From assembly GCA_030549855.1 (NCBI GenBank), contig JAUQQP010000016.1, forward strand, positions 1-48,757: DNA of 48,757 nt. The letters are read 5' to 3'. The stretch's first letter is position 1, and every line of letters starts with the position of its first letter. Of the stretch, positions 1-10,665 are shown one piece after another. The notes beneath the pieces were generated by a model that saw only the letters and a list, made by a program, of their open reading frames with translations, ran no database searches and was not told the DNA's origin. Both the position numbers and the translations under genes were made by a program. Source of the stretch: Cyanobacteriota bacterium SRBZ.bins.94.201705. GTDB taxonomy: Bacteria > Cyanobacteriota > Cyanobacteriia > Cyanobacteriales > Cyanobacteriaceae.

Positions 1-1207
1 CCTCGGTGAAGTAGCTATGCATGTAGGCCACGGATACACCAAAATTCTTAGTGGGGTTATATCCTAACTGTACCCCGGCGCTGTAGGTACCGTCAAACAA
101 GCCTCTTCCTCTGACAGGCTCATTGGCATTAGCGGCCAGATAGGAGGCAGTTATGTCAAACCCACTACCAAAGTCATACTTGAAAGCTACACCCGCCCTT
201 CCTGGTTGACGGTAAATGAAGGGGTTATAACGGAGGAAACGAGACAATGAACCAGTGCCACTGCTTTCCGTGTAGGGAGAGTAGGACTTGTAGATTTCTT
301 CTATGGGCATTTCTGTCCCAACCCAGAAGGTCAGATTATCCCCCAATTTTGTCCTGTAGAACAACCTGTCCAGTGCTACATCGTTTCCTGCGCTTGCCCC
401 TCCATTTTCAAAGTTTAGCCTTGCCATGGAGGTACCCAGGGCATTCCTCAGGTTGGGGATGTTACCGGCTTCCAGACGAGTCCTTAACAAATCTTTACCA
501 GTGAAGCTGCTGTCCAGGGTCAAACGCACCCGGTTGCTCATGGTAGCCTGGGAGTCTATTCTCTGCCTTCCCCCAGCATCTACCACATCTGGCCCGAATT
601 TTGGACGGTAGAATCTCTCCCATTTACCCTGAGTGGAAGTGTGGTCTTGAGCTACAACTGCTATTATAGCCTCCCCTCTGAGTTTGGTGGTGGTGGAGAA
701 TTGACGCTCTTCCAGGAAGGCTACTCTTCCTTCTAGTTTATCTACCCTGGCTCCCAGTGCTGCCAATTCGGACTGGAATTCGTTTACCAGACGGTTAAGT
801 TTTTCTAAGTCCTCATTGGAGATGCCGCCTCCTTCTGCTATAAGTCTTTCCAAGGATTGCATACAGGCGTTTAAACCGGCGGCAAATTCATAACGGCTGA
901 GGGCGCGGTTACCCCTGAAGGTACGGTCTGGGTACCCTACTATACAACCGTAGCGCTCTACCAAGTTTCTTAACGCCTCGAAGGCCCAGTCGGTGGGGGA
1001 AACATCTCTCAGCTGGGACACTGAGGTGACTTGCCCCATGCCTTCTGTTTGGTTATATTCGGAGATTTGATTGATAAGGGCCTCGTTGCTGTCTACCTTG
1101 GGCACTTCGTTGGCGTTGGCGGAAACAGCAGTTAGTCCGTTACCGGCTATCATCAAGGCCAGTAGCGCCGGTGTCGCCAGTGTGTAGTTCTTCAGTGACT
1201 TGAACAT
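1..1207 (-). CDS. SLH-domain outer-membrane porin (OprB / iron-uptake porin family), C-terminus beyond window
   Basis: The reading frame runs leftwards from an ATG at 1207 off the window edge, so about 402 N-terminal residues are seen. A signal peptide (MFKSLKNYTLATPALLALM, then a small-residue stretch ending near ANANE) is followed by an SLH domain at about residues 65-120 (DWAFEALRNLVERYGCIVGY; RALSRYEFAAGLNAC). A coiled-coil linker at about 125-165 (ELAALGARVDKLEGRVAFLEE) leads into beta-barrel-like sequence. This order is typical of cyanobacterial OprB-like porins, where SLH anchors the barrel to cell-wall polymer and the barrel passes ions or small solutes. Substrate cannot be told from sequence. 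The barrel C-terminus is missing here. Confidence 0.9.
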   Translation of the reverse strand, partial: MFKSLKNYTLATPALLALMIAGNGLTAVSANANEVPKVDSNEALINQISEYNQTEGMGQVTSVSQLRDVSPTDWAFEALRNLVERYGCIVGYPDRTFRGNRALSRYEFAAGLNACMQSLERLIAEGGGISNEDLEKLNRLVNEFQSELAALGARVDKLEGRVAFLEERQFSTTTKLRGEAIIAVVAQDHTSTQGKWERFYRPKFGPDVVDAGGRQRIDSQATMSNRVRLTLDSSFTGKDLLRTRLEAGNIPNLRNALGTSMARLNFENGGASAGNDVALDRLFYRTKLGDNLTFWVGTEMPIEEIYKSYSPYTESSGTGSLSRFLRYNPFIYRQPGRAGVAFKYDFGSGFDITASYLAANANEPVRGRGLFDGTYSAGVQLGYNPTKNFGVSVAYMHSYFTE

Positions 1208-1389
1208 GGTTCTCCAGATAGTCCTCACACTTCTAATGTTAATCTCCCATTTTCATGATAGCACAGTTTTCCTTTTTTTCGTTAATTAGTTTCTTTTATA
1301 TAATCATTCCTTTTGGTTGTTTCTTTCAGGTTAAGCCTTAGTTAAGATGGGGTATAAGATGGTTTTGTTCCCCCTAATAGGAGTTTATC

Positions 1390-1674
1390 TTGGTGTTTAT
1401 GGTGAAAAGAATATTTATTGGCTTGATTATTTTCTATAGGCGTTTTATTTCCCCTCTGTTGCCGCCGGCTTGTAGGTTTCGCCCTACTTGTTCAGAATAT
1501 GCTTTAGGGGCTATCGAGCGTTTTGGTGTTTTCTGGGGCACTATTTTGGCCGTCAGAAGAATTCTCCGTTGTCATCCCTTTTCCCCCGGCGGTTATAACC
1601 CTCTGCCTCATACCCTAGAAGAAGCCCTTGCCACCAATTTTTCCCTCCGAAAAACTAGACAAAAAGATGAGTAA
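1390..1674 (+). CDS. yidD: membrane protein insertion efficiency factor YidD
   Basis: This is a small YidD (formerly DUF37) protein, a family thought to assist YidC/Sec-dependent membrane insertion at the inner face of the membrane. It shows the family hallmarks: an N-terminal amphipathic segment, [11 protein letters not shown], three conserved Cys ([11 protein letters not shown] and [18 protein letters not shown]), and the expected length (about 90 aa). An AGGAG at 1379-1383 lies well placed for a TTG at 1390 or GTG at 1393; the ATG at 1399 is 15 nt away from it, so the exact start is uncertain. The neighbour downstream is dnaE-C, with its own probable promoter in between. Confidence 0.93.
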   Translation: MVFMVKRIFIGLIIFYRRFISPLLPPACRFRPTCSEYALGAIERFGVFWGTILAVRRILRCHPFSPGGYNPLPHTLEEALATNFSLRKTRQKDE

Positions 1675-1689
1675 TTTGCTATTTTTTTA

Positions 1690-1698
1690 TGCTATAAT
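1690..1698 (+). promoter_or_regulatory. extended -10 promoter element for dnaE-C
   Basis: TGC followed by TATAAT at 1693-1698 forms an extended -10 element, about 75 nt before the dnaE-C start. No good -35 hexamer sits 17 nt upstream. This suggests that the C-terminal polymerase half is transcribed independently of yidD. Confidence 0.45.
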
Positions 1699-1773
1699 GA
1701 TGCCGGTAATTGTTAGGGATATAACTTTTATAACTTCAAGTATTTGTTAGATATAATTGCCAGAAAGAGATAG

Positions 1774-3093
1774 ATGGTAAAGATAGTTAAAAGAAGACCA
1801 TTAGGGCAGCAAAAAGTCTACGATATAGGAGTAGAAAAAGACCACAATTTTGTCCTGGCAAACGGACTTGTAGTTTCTAATTGTTTCAACAAATCCCACT
1901 CTACAGCCTACGCCTACATCACCTATCAAACGGCCTATCTGAAGGCCAACTATCCGGTGGAGTACATGTCTGTCCTTTTGACTTCTAACAGTGATAACCA
2001 GGAGAAGGTAAAACAGTATAGAGAGAATTGTCTGGAAATGGGGATAGAGGTTTGTCCTCCTGATATCAACACCTCTCAAAAAGAGTTCATCCCCCAAGGA
2101 AAGAAAATATTATTTGGACTATGTGCCATAAAGAATCTGGGAGAAGCAGCTATCGAAAACATAATGGAAGCCAGGAAAAAAGCGGGGGGAAAATTCAAGA
2201 GTTTTGCGGATTTTATTAGCAAAGTTAACCTGAGGGTTTGTAATAGGAAAGTGTTGGAGACACTGATATATGCAGGGGTTTTTGATAGCATTCATCCCAA
2301 CCGTTGTCAGTTGATTGAGAATTTGGATTTGATGATAAATTGGGCCCAGAAAAAACAAGAAGAAAGACAGACGGGGCAATTGAACATTTTTGATTATATC
2401 TCCCAGGAGTCTCCCGAATGTGAGGAGGCGCCCACTATGTCAAATGTCCCGGATTTTTCTCCCTTGGAAAAAATTAAACTGGAAAAAGAATACCTGGGTT
2501 TTCCCGTATCCCAACATCCCCTCAAATTATACAAGGAAAAAGTAAAACTCCTTTCCCCTGTGGAAGTAAAAGATTTGCCTGAGATAAAAAGTAGGAAAAA
2601 GGTAGGCATTTTGGCCATGATTACCAAGATAAGATATCACCTGGATAAAAATAACAAAAAAATGGCATTTCTGACTATAGAAGACGCGTCACAACAAATA
2701 GATGGGATTGTGTTTGCCAGTGTCTACGAGGGGATAAAAGACAGTATAGTAGCCGACACGCCTCTGATTATCTGGGGGAGAGTTGACATTAAAAACGAAC
2801 AACCACAAATAATAGTCGACTATCTGAGTAAGGTGGAAGAGATAACACCAGTTTTTATACAATTAAATCCCTCCCAGGTAAGGGAAGAGACAGTAGTAAA
2901 ATTAAGGGATATACTAAAGGAAAAATCCAAAGACAAGAACAAGAGAAATATACCTACTTTTATTAAGCTAGAATCAGATAGGGAAAATATTATCATCCGG
3001 CTGGGAGAAGAATATTGGGTTGAAAAAGCCGACGAGACTGTTTCAACTCTACAAAATGCTGGCTTTGTCGCCTATACCCACTATCTGATATAA
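1774..3093 (+). CDS. dnaE-C: DNA polymerase III alpha subunit, C-terminal half with split-intein C fragment
   Basis: Residues 1-36 are a split DnaE intein C fragment (starts MVKIVKRRPLG, block F-like DHNFVLANG, terminal Asn36), followed by the C-extein at Cys37 (CFNKSHSTAYAYITYQTAYL). After trans-splicing with the dnaE-N product (encoded at 33497-36121), Asn36 is released and Cys37 becomes the junction residue. The extein is about 403 aa. It holds the C-terminal part of the polymerase with helix-hairpin-helix-like sequence and an OB-fold region near 285-360 (VGILAMITKIRYHL; FLTIEDASQQIDGIVF). Together the halves make an alpha subunit of about 1178 residues, normal for replicative DnaE. An AG-rich SD-like stretch precedes the ATG. 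Confidence 0.97.
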   Translation: MVKIVKRRPLGQQKVYDIGVEKDHNFVLANGLVVSNCFNKSHSTAYAYITYQTAYLKANYPVEYMSVLLTSNSDNQEKVKQYRENCLEMGIEVCPPDINTSQKEFIPQGKKILFGLCAIKNLGEAAIENIMEARKKAGGKFKSFADFISKVNLRVCNRKVLETLIYAGVFDSIHPNRCQLIENLDLMINWAQKKQEERQTGQLNIFDYISQESPECEEAPTMSNVPDFSPLEKIKLEKEYLGFPVSQHPLKLYKEKVKLLSPVEVKDLPEIKSRKKVGILAMITKIRYHLDKNNKKMAFLTIEDASQQIDGIVFASVYEGIKDSIVADTPLIIWGRVDIKNEQPQIIVDYLSKVEEITPVFIQLNPSQVREETVVKLRDILKEKSKDKNKRNIPTFIKLESDRENIIIRLGEEYWVEKADETVSTLQNAGFVAYTHYLI

Positions 3094-3220
3094 ACAACCA
3101 TCTAAGCAACAGAATTTATCTCGCCCCTTTTTGATGGAATGTTAAATTTTTGATTAACAGTGGCAAGAAATAGGGGAAGTGAGCTAGGGTAGTATAAAAA
3201 CAATTAGCCCGGAGGGGAGT

Positions 3221-3469
3221 ATGTGTATATGTGTTAACTGTCTGTATGTAGACCGTTGTAAGACGTACTATGCGGTGGAAACCCAACACCAACAACCCCA
3301 TCTAAACGAGAATCCGGATTTTGAGCCCGTCCATCCATGTATAAATGTAAACATTCGTACCAAAGGAGAGTACATAGAGATGGAATGGGATGTGGTGGGA
3401 TGTGGGAGTTTTACTGAAGATGTGGGGAGGTGGGCAAGATTACGTCCAGGAGAGGCAATACCCACCTAG
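3221..3469 (+). CDS. ycf34: Ycf34 family protein
   Basis: This 82-aa protein is conserved in cyanobacteria and red-algal plastids. The N-terminus carries a Cys cluster (C2, C4, C7, C13 in MCICVNCLYVDRC); family work reports an Fe-S cluster and a link to photosynthetic electron transport. The family signature sequences are also present: HQQPHLNENPDFEPVHP, INVNIRT, MEWDVVGCGSF and a terminal LRPGE-PT. A clean SD (GGAGGGGAGT) sits right before the ATG, and a -10-like TAGTATAAA lies near 3190. It is a single-gene unit between dnaE-C and a convergent small membrane protein gene. Confidence 0.92.
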   Translation: MCICVNCLYVDRCKTYYAVETQHQQPHLNENPDFEPVHPCINVNIRTKGEYIEMEWDVVGCGSFTEDVGRWARLRPGEAIPT

Positions 3470-3548
3470 AAGATTGTAAGACAAAACCCAGGGCATTATA
3501 CCATAAACCCCCCGGGGCTCATAATATAAACCTTGGATGTAAATGATA

Positions 3549-3570
3549 GCCCCCCGGTGGGGGTTTGTAA
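3549..3570 (+). terminator. possible terminator after ycf34
   Basis: A short GC stem (CCCCC / GGGGG with loop CGGT) is followed by TTTG. It lies between the convergent ends of ycf34 and the next gene. The U-run is short, so this is tentative. Confidence 0.35.
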
Positions 3571-3582
3571 AGGGAAAACCAG

Positions 3583-3948
3583 CTAGAATAAGTCCAAGTC
3601 TAGGGCTTTTGCGCCCCCCTTTAGGAATAATAACAAAAGTTTTTGCAGTTGATTCCAGACTAGGCCACCAGTAAGAATAGTTAAACCCCCGGCAATGAGA
3701 TAGGAGAAAACACGACTATAGGTGAATACCTCTAAACCGGCAGCCAAAAACATACAAACCCCAACACAAATACCCAGAAAGGGTAGTGCTATCCGGGATA
3801 ATCCCTCCCTCTCTATCTCCTTTTTTTGCCTTTTTCGCCACCCATCTACTTCTTGTTTCAGGGTAGCCTCAAAGGCTAAACCACAGGTAACCCCTATAAA
3901 TAGTCCTAATAACAATAAGCCTAGAGGTGGTTCAGGAATATAGTACAT
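3583..3948 (-). CDS. small integral membrane protein of unknown function
   Basis: I do not recognise this 121-aa protein. It has a hydrophobic N-terminal helix (about residues 8-27, LGLLLLGLFIGVTCGLAFE), a charged cytoplasmic-like stretch (28-48, QEVDGWRKRQKKEIEREGLS), and two further hydrophobic segments at about 51-72 and 80-110. There is no signal-peptide cleavage site. It is transcribed alone on the minus strand, divergent from the thiC riboswitch. The membrane topology and coding-like composition support a real gene; nothing supports a function. Confidence 0.7.
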   Translation of the reverse strand: MYYIPEPPLGLLLLGLFIGVTCGLAFEATLKQEVDGWRKRQKKEIEREGLSRIALPFLGICVGVCMFLAAGLEVFTYSRVFSYLIAGGLTILTGGLVWNQLQKLLLLFLKGGAKALDLDLF

Positions 3949-4070
3949 AGAAACTAATAGGGCCGCTAATTCTGGTCCTAGAACATCTTAACACTGTTTG
4001 TCCCCCCTACGATGGCCACAAAAATCCAGAGGATGCCAGTCGGATCAAAGAAATGATGATACAATTATCA

Positions 4071-4155
4071 CTATAGCTAGGGGTGCCCTTGCAGGCTGAG
4101 AATAAACCCTTAGAACCTGAACTTGGGTAATACCAGCGTAGGAAAGCTAAACATA
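4071..4155 (+). promoter_or_regulatory. TPP riboswitch (THI-box) upstream of thiC
   Basis: The conserved THI-box segments are in order: GGGTGCC, then CTGAGA, then ACCCTTAGAACCTGA, then TAATACCAGCGTAGGAAAG. A closing P1 stem forms between TAGCT (4074-4078) and AGCTA (4145-4149). The aptamer ends about 11 nt before the thiC start, so the P1 stem abuts the ribosome-binding region (GAGGT at 4156-4160). Control is therefore likely at translation initiation: TPP binding would hide the start region and lower thiC expression. Confidence 0.95.
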
Positions 4156-4162
4156 GAGGTAA

Positions 4163-5551
<1,389 letters not shown>

Positions 5552-5674
5552 TTTAGTAGGGTAGGGTGGGCGCTTGTCTTTTCCAGGACTTGTCTTTCCC
5601 CCTGGTGTCATGGGCCTACCCCTACCTTCCGATGGGGCTGTCTCCCACCCTCCTTCCACCCAAAGGTAGACTAT

Positions 5675-6004
5675 ATGCGGTTTCTGCAACAGCTGCTAGG
5701 TTTAGCACTCCTTTTGTGGGGTTTATACCTGCTGGGTAATAATATCATTTTTGGCACCGGCCCACATCCTTACTGGTGGCGAGGAATAGCTGCTGACTTG
5801 TCCGTAGGTAGCCTCACTGCTGGTATTCTGGGTTTGTTCACCCTCCCTAGAAGCCTCCATTCCTATGCCTGGGGGCTTATTTTTTTCGGCGTTATTTTTG
5901 TGGTTGCTAGCGGCTACGCCTATCTTCGTCCTACCAGTCTCTGGCAGTTTTTTCTTTGGACGGCTATGATGGTAGGCGGTTGGAAACTTTTAACAGAGGC
6001 CTAG
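5675..6004 (+). CDS. four-helix membrane protein of unknown function
   Basis: This 109-aa protein is not recognised. Four hydrophobic segments fill most of it: about 5-27 (LLGLALLLWGLYLLGNNIIF), 38-58, 63-83 (YAWGLIFFGVIFVVASGYAYL) and 88-104. An AAGG about 8 nt before the ATG serves as a weak SD. It follows thiC at 123 bp and could be co-transcribed, but there is no evidence for a thiamine role. The spacer contains several G- and C-rich runs that can pair. Confidence 0.65.
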   Translation: MRFLQQLLGLALLLWGLYLLGNNIIFGTGPHPYWWRGIAADLSVGSLTAGILGLFTLPRSLHSYAWGLIFFGVIFVVASGYAYLRPTSLWQFFLWTAMMVGGWKLLTEA

Positions 6005-6317
6005 TCTTCTTTTTTTTATCCTTCTTTTGTTTATAATCTTTCTTATTTAACTACCGCACCAGTATCCAAAACTCTCCACATGCCCCGCCTTTAACCATCT
6101 CGTCCGCCTATGCCTTTCCATTATATTGATATATATTTGCAAATAAAAAGTGCCCAGGTGCGGCCCTGGCAGTCACCCCCTCCTGCCGTCCCACGACCCC
6201 ATTCTAACACAAAAGCGGCGGCGACTGGGGGAAAAAATTAAGAAATGTAAAAAAAAAAATATAACTGCCGGCATGCAGCATACCCCTGCCGGGGAAGACA
6301 AGGGAAACTGTTATAGC
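6005..6317. other. intergenic gap with a terminator for the histidine kinase gene
   Basis: This 313-bp gap lies between converging genes. Apart from the hairpin with an adjacent A-run at 6249-6294 it holds no gene I can support. The only open frames are short and unlike any family. Confidence 0.6.
6249..6294 (-). terminator. rho-independent-type terminator after the hybrid kinase gene
   Basis: On the minus strand a stem CCGGCA / TGCCGG (6287-6292 with 6268-6273, 13-nt loop) is followed by TATA and a run of T (A-run at 6249-6259 on the plus strand). It lies 24-69 nt beyond the kinase stop codon. Confidence 0.5.
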
Positions 6318-9300
6318 CTAAACCTGGCGTAGTTTTTCCAACTCCAGGTGGATGGCCTTTTTGACCTCTTCGTATTCCGCTATAATCTTCTCAATGAGGG
6401 GAGGGGCCTTTTCTAGATTTTTCTCTGTCATCAGTAGTTCTAGTTGTTTACAAAGTTCAGACAAGGTGGTGGCACCAAGGCTGGCACTACTGGATTTAAG
6501 GCTGTGGGCATTGAGTTTTATGGTATCACAGTCCTTGGCAGTAAGTCCCTCTTTTATCTTTTCAATCAGGTTGGGAGAATCCTGTAAATAGGTTGCCACT
6601 AACTCGGAGAAGACTGCGGGGAAATCCTCCTCCCCCATCATTTCCTTCAAGTCGTTAATCGCTTTGGGATCTAGTTTTGTCATAATGGTATCAGGATTGG
6701 TCTGGTGTTTCTCTGCTACAATATCAGTATTATCCCCGGTTTGAGATAGGGATTGTTTGATTCGGCCAAGATTCTTTAATTTCTCCATCAAAACCTCTAA
6801 TCGCACCGGTTTAGAAATATAATCATCCATGCCGGCAGCAAGACAAATCTCCCTATCCCCCTCCATGGCATTGGCAGTCATGGCAATGATATAGGGAGGA
6901 TTACCCTGGAAATTGCCAGTGGGAGAATTCCAAAGTGTGCGAATTTGACGGGTAGCAGTCAAACCATCCATCTCGGGCATCTGCACATCCATGAGAATTA
7001 AATCATAAGACTGACGACGCAGGGTTTCAATCACCTCTAAACCATTGGCTACCACATCCGCGCGATACCCTAAACGTTTGAGAATATTGGTGATTACCTT
7101 CTGGTTGACAATGTTGTCCTCGGCAATGAGAATCCTTAAAGGGGCAATACTAGCAATGTTTTCAAATTGACTGGGTAAGGGGGTGAAAACCCTCCTAGAC
7201 TCCAATTCCCCTCGGCATACATGCATTAAAATGTCTAACAGTTGGGATTGTTTTATCGGCTTGTGAAGGGTGGCGGCCCATTGTACTTCATTTGTAACCT
7301 TATTCTCTGAACTGCCCATGGAGGTAAGTAGAATTAGAGGCAATTGCTGACAGTCGGGTAAAAGGCGAATCTGTTTGGCTAGGGTTACCCCATCCATCCC
7401 CGGCATGTGCATGTCTAATACCACTACGTCTGGCTTCCGTTGTTTTAACGCTAACAAGGCTTCCCTGGCAGAAGCTACGGCAATTGTTTCCATGCCAAAA
7501 TTCTGACACTGAATGGTTAAAATCTGTCTATTGACCTCATTGTCGTCTACAATCAAAACACTCTTGTTTTTAAGAGTCTCAACAGTAGCAACTTCATCGG
7601 AAGCCAACCACCTGGGAAGAATGGTTTTGACGGTAAAACAAAAGATGGAGCCGGGCTCTTCCGGTTTTGTGGTAATCTTATAATCAGCAGGCGCACTCTC
7701 GGTGGCAACCCCCCTACTTTCTGCCCAAATTCTCCCCCCCATCAGGGTTACCAAACGATGGCAAATGGCTAACCCCAAACCTGTGCCTCCATAATTGCGA
7801 GTGGTGGAGGAGTCTACCTGGGAAAAGGGTTTAAACAGTCTATCCATCCGGTTGGGGGGAATGCCTATGCCCGTGTCTTTTACTTTAAAGAGTAGTTCAT
7901 ATTCGGTGCTATTGTTGTCAGTATACTCCTTGTGGTTTACCTCCGCCGATAAGACTACCTCGCCACTGTTGGTAAATTTAACGGCATTGTTTAGCAAATT
8001 CACCAATACCTGTCTCAAACGAGTTACATCCCCTACCACCGTCTTTGGCACTTCTGGAGAAACATAATAAACTAGTTCAAGGTTTTTGTCTGCTGCCTTC
8101 CCAGCTACCAAGTCTAGAGATTCCTCTACCACCGTTAGTAGGGAAAAGGGTTGATATTCTAACTCTAATTTCCCCGATTCTATCTTGGAAAAATCCAAAA
8201 TATCGTTTATAATGGTCAACAGACTATCGGCACTAGTGCGGATAATTTCAGCAAATTCCCTTTGTTCGTCATTTAGTGGCGTGTCCAACAGTAACCCCGT
8301 CATGCCAATAATAGCATTCATGGGGGTGCGGATTTCGTGACTCATGGTGGCGAGGAATTCACTTTTCGCCCTATTGGCGGCTTCTGCTTGCTCTTTGGCC
8401 CTCTGTAACTCTTGCTCTACTTTTACCTTATCAGTAATGTCGGTAATTGTGCCCGCCAGACGGTAGGCTTTCCCACTCTCATCCTCCTCTCGTTTCCCCT
8501 TGGCTAACACCCACACATAGTGCCCGTCACGGTGTAGTATTCTGTGTACGTTTTGATATATATCAGTTTTCCCATTCAAATGGGAATGAATATCCTGGAG
8601 GTGTTTTTCTAAGTCTTCGGGATGGATGCGATGCAACCAGGTTTCTATTCTCCCTGGCAAAGGGCAATCTTCATAGCCAATAATCCGCATCCAGGAAGGA
8701 GAATAATATACCTCATTAGTGTTTAAATTCCAATCCCAAATACCATCATTGGTGCCAGATACTGCCAATTCATATCTTTCCTCCTTCTCTCTTAGTAATT
8801 TTTCTATCTCCTTTTTCTTTCTAATTTCCTCTTCCAATTGTTGTGCCTTTTCTATCAAATCCCTTGTGCGTGTTTTGACGGTTTCTTCTAGATTTTCTTT
8901 CATCTGGTTTATCTGGTGAAACCTATCTTTTAAGGCGGCAACCATTAACTTATAGTTTTCCGTCAGCCTGTCTATTTCCAATATGTCTGTGGGGGGAATG
9001 ACTATCTCTTCAGAATTGCTTTCAATCCTCTCGGGGAGATTGGTAGTAATCTTTGCCAGCATGACTAGGGGTTTTACTATTTGTTTGCTAAGCTTGTCAG
9101 CGAAGACAAAAGACAATATAACAAGTAACAGAAGAATACCCAAAACTTTTATGTAGAGAATATGAATTTTTTTAACATAGGCTTTTGCCGGAATCCTAAC
9201 CACCAGTTTCCAGGGAATTCTTCGACTTATTTTCAACTCCCTGACATAGAAAGAATCCTCCCACCGCTTCATCACTGAAACCCCTTGTTGAATTGGCAAC

Positions 9301-10481
9301 CAGTGGTAGAAGTCTCCCTCTTTTACTCTTATCTGGTAGTTATTATCTCTCACATAAGTCTCTCCTGGTGGTAACTCCAAATTAGAAGCAATAACTTTCC
9401 TGTTTTCATCCAAAAGAATTATATCCACTGGGAAATTGTAACCGGCATCGATTTTAAACAAATTCTGTAGTCTTCTCAAGGAGAAACTGGCATGTATAAT
9501 TCCAGAGGATTTTCCCTCAAAAGCAAGAAGAAAAGTGACATGATTTTCGGGCAACAGGTAATTTTTTTGGACATTGGTGGCATTTAAGCCGGTATTTTTA
9601 ATACTAGCCCAGTCTAGGGAGTTAGTAATCCTACTGCCTACAAGAGATTGACCAGAATTGCCCTTTGAAGAAGCGGCAACAACATACCCATTTTTGTCGG
9701 TAACAAGAAGCAAATCAATCTCAGGAAAAATATCTATAACACTGTCGACTGCTTTTTGGATTTCAGAGGGATTATTGCCCTTGGCACAATAGACGGCAAT
9801 TGTTTCCATCGGGTGGAGATTTAACTTCTGCCACTGGGTTATTGCCGCCATTGACTGGCTTGCAAGCCAATTCAAATCCCTAAATATTTCATCCTCAATA
9901 TTCCTCGCAAAAGTGCTACCATGGGCAATAACAATTCCCAAGGTAGGTATTAATAAGAAGCCCAGCAATATATTGAAAACAACTTGAGAAAATTCTCTTT
10001 TGAAATTCCCTTTGCCAGGAGAGGTTACTAAACAGATAGAACCGTAAATAAGAGTAGCTAATACAACGTTAAAAATGCCATTTATAGCCTGTTTTAACCA
10101 GACCAAAAAAAGGGCGTTGAGGCTAAAACGCATTATAAAGCCAAAAAAGACTAATACCAAGCAACCCCCTAAAGTAAGCCAGTAGATGAGGTCAAGAATT
10201 GCAAGATTTCTCCGGCGTTTAGGGAAGAAGGCGTTGACAAATATAGCCTCAGCGGTAAAAACTATAATACTGTAAGGCTGACCCCAGAGAAAATAAGTGT
10301 GGATACTGCTGATAAAAGCAGCAAAAATGCTGAAAAAAGCACCGCAGAAATAGCTAGCCAGCCAAACGAAAACACCCCCGAATAAAAAGTCTACGCCAAA
10401 AAAAATGGGCAGTCTAAAATAGTTACCGAGGTAAGCCAGAATGACAAGCAAAAATCCAGCAAGAGTCTTATTGATAGTCAT
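6318..10481 (-). CDS. membrane hybrid histidine kinase: TM sensor-dCache-HAMP-PAS-HisKA-HATPase-REC-REC-Hpt
   Basis: This phosphorelay sensor has about 1387 residues. From the N-terminus: six to seven hydrophobic helices (about 1-200, MASE-like), an extracytoplasmic Cache-like domain (about 190-440), one TM helix, HAMP (about 455-510), a coiled coil, PAS (about 575-690; GIWDWNL; HRDGHYVWVLAKG), HisKA with phospho-His in SHEIRTPMNAIIG (about 713), HATPase (LLNNAVKFTN; DTGIGIPP; GGTGLGLAI), REC1 (VVLDMHMPGMDG), REC2 (LILMDVQMPEMDG) and Hpt (LNAHSLKSSSASLG, about 1325). The frame stays open to 10685, but that would overlap divergent fabZ. The ATG at 10481 begins MTINKTLAGFLLVILAYLGN directly before the first helix, so I chose it. 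The ligand and final response regulator are unknown. Confidence 0.93.
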   Translation of the reverse strand: MTINKTLAGFLLVILAYLGNYFRLPIFFGVDFLFGGVFVWLASYFCGAFFSIFAAFISSIHTYFLWGQPYSIIVFTAEAIFVNAFFPKRRRNLAILDLIYWLTLGGCLVLVFFGFIMRFSLNALFLVWLKQAINGIFNVVLATLIYGSICLVTSPGKGNFKREFSQVVFNILLGFLLIPTLGIVIAHGSTFARNIEDEIFRDLNWLASQSMAAITQWQKLNLHPMETIAVYCAKGNNPSEIQKAVDSVIDIFPEIDLLLVTDKNGYVVAASSKGNSGQSLVGSRITNSLDWASIKNTGLNATNVQKNYLLPENHVTFLLAFEGKSSGIIHASFSLRRLQNLFKIDAGYNFPVDIILLDENRKVIASNLELPPGETYVRDNNYQIRVKEGDFYHWLPIQQGVSVMKRWEDSFYVRELKISRRIPWKLVVRIPAKAYVKKIHILYIKVLGILLLLVILSFVFADKLSKQIVKPLVMLAKITTNLPERIESNSEEIVIPPTDILEIDRLTENYKLMVAALKDRFHQINQMKENLEETVKTRTRDLIEKAQQLEEEIRKKKEIEKLLREKEERYELAVSGTNDGIWDWNLNTNEVYYSPSWMRIIGYEDCPLPGRIETWLHRIHPEDLEKHLQDIHSHLNGKTDIYQNVHRILHRDGHYVWVLAKGKREEDESGKAYRLAGTITDITDKVKVEQELQRAKEQAEAANRAKSEFLATMSHEIRTPMNAIIGMTGLLLDTPLNDEQREFAEIIRTSADSLLTIINDILDFSKIESGKLELEYQPFSLLTVVEESLDLVAGKAADKNLELVYYVSPEVPKTVVGDVTRLRQVLVNLLNNAVKFTNSGEVVLSAEVNHKEYTDNNSTEYELLFKVKDTGIGIPPNRMDRLFKPFSQVDSSTTRNYGGTGLGLAICHRLVTLMGGRIWAESRGVATESAPADYKITTKPEEPGSIFCFTVKTILPRWLASDEVATVETLKNKSVLIVDDNEVNRQILTIQCQNFGMETIAVASAREALLALKQRKPDVVVLDMHMPGMDGVTLAKQIRLLPDCQQLPLILLTSMGSSENKVTNEVQWAATLHKPIKQSQLLDILMHVCRGELESRRVFTPLPSQFENIASIAPLRILIAEDNIVNQKVITNILKRLGYRADVVANGLEVIETLRRQSYDLILMDVQMPEMDGLTATRQIRTLWNSPTGNFQGNPPYIIAMTANAMEGDREICLAAGMDDYISKPVRLEVLMEKLKNLGRIKQSLSQTGDNTDIVAEKHQTNPDTIMTKLDPKAINDLKEMMGEEDFPAVFSELVATYLQDSPNLIEKIKEGLTAKDCDTIKLNAHSLKSSSASLGATTLSELCKQLELLMTEKNLEKAPPLIEKIIAEYEEVKKAIHLELEKLRQV

Positions 10482-10665
10482 CTTTCTAAGGGGGTTGGCA
10501 ATAGCCGCTGGAATTAAAATTATGGTGGCAAACTGGTACAGAGTATAAGGGAAAAGATAACACTGAATACCATAACCATTATACCTCCAACTGGGGAAGG
10601 ACAAAAAGAGGGGAATTGCCCCAGAGGGAAAAGCATGGTATCCTATTGAAAGTCGAGCAACTCTG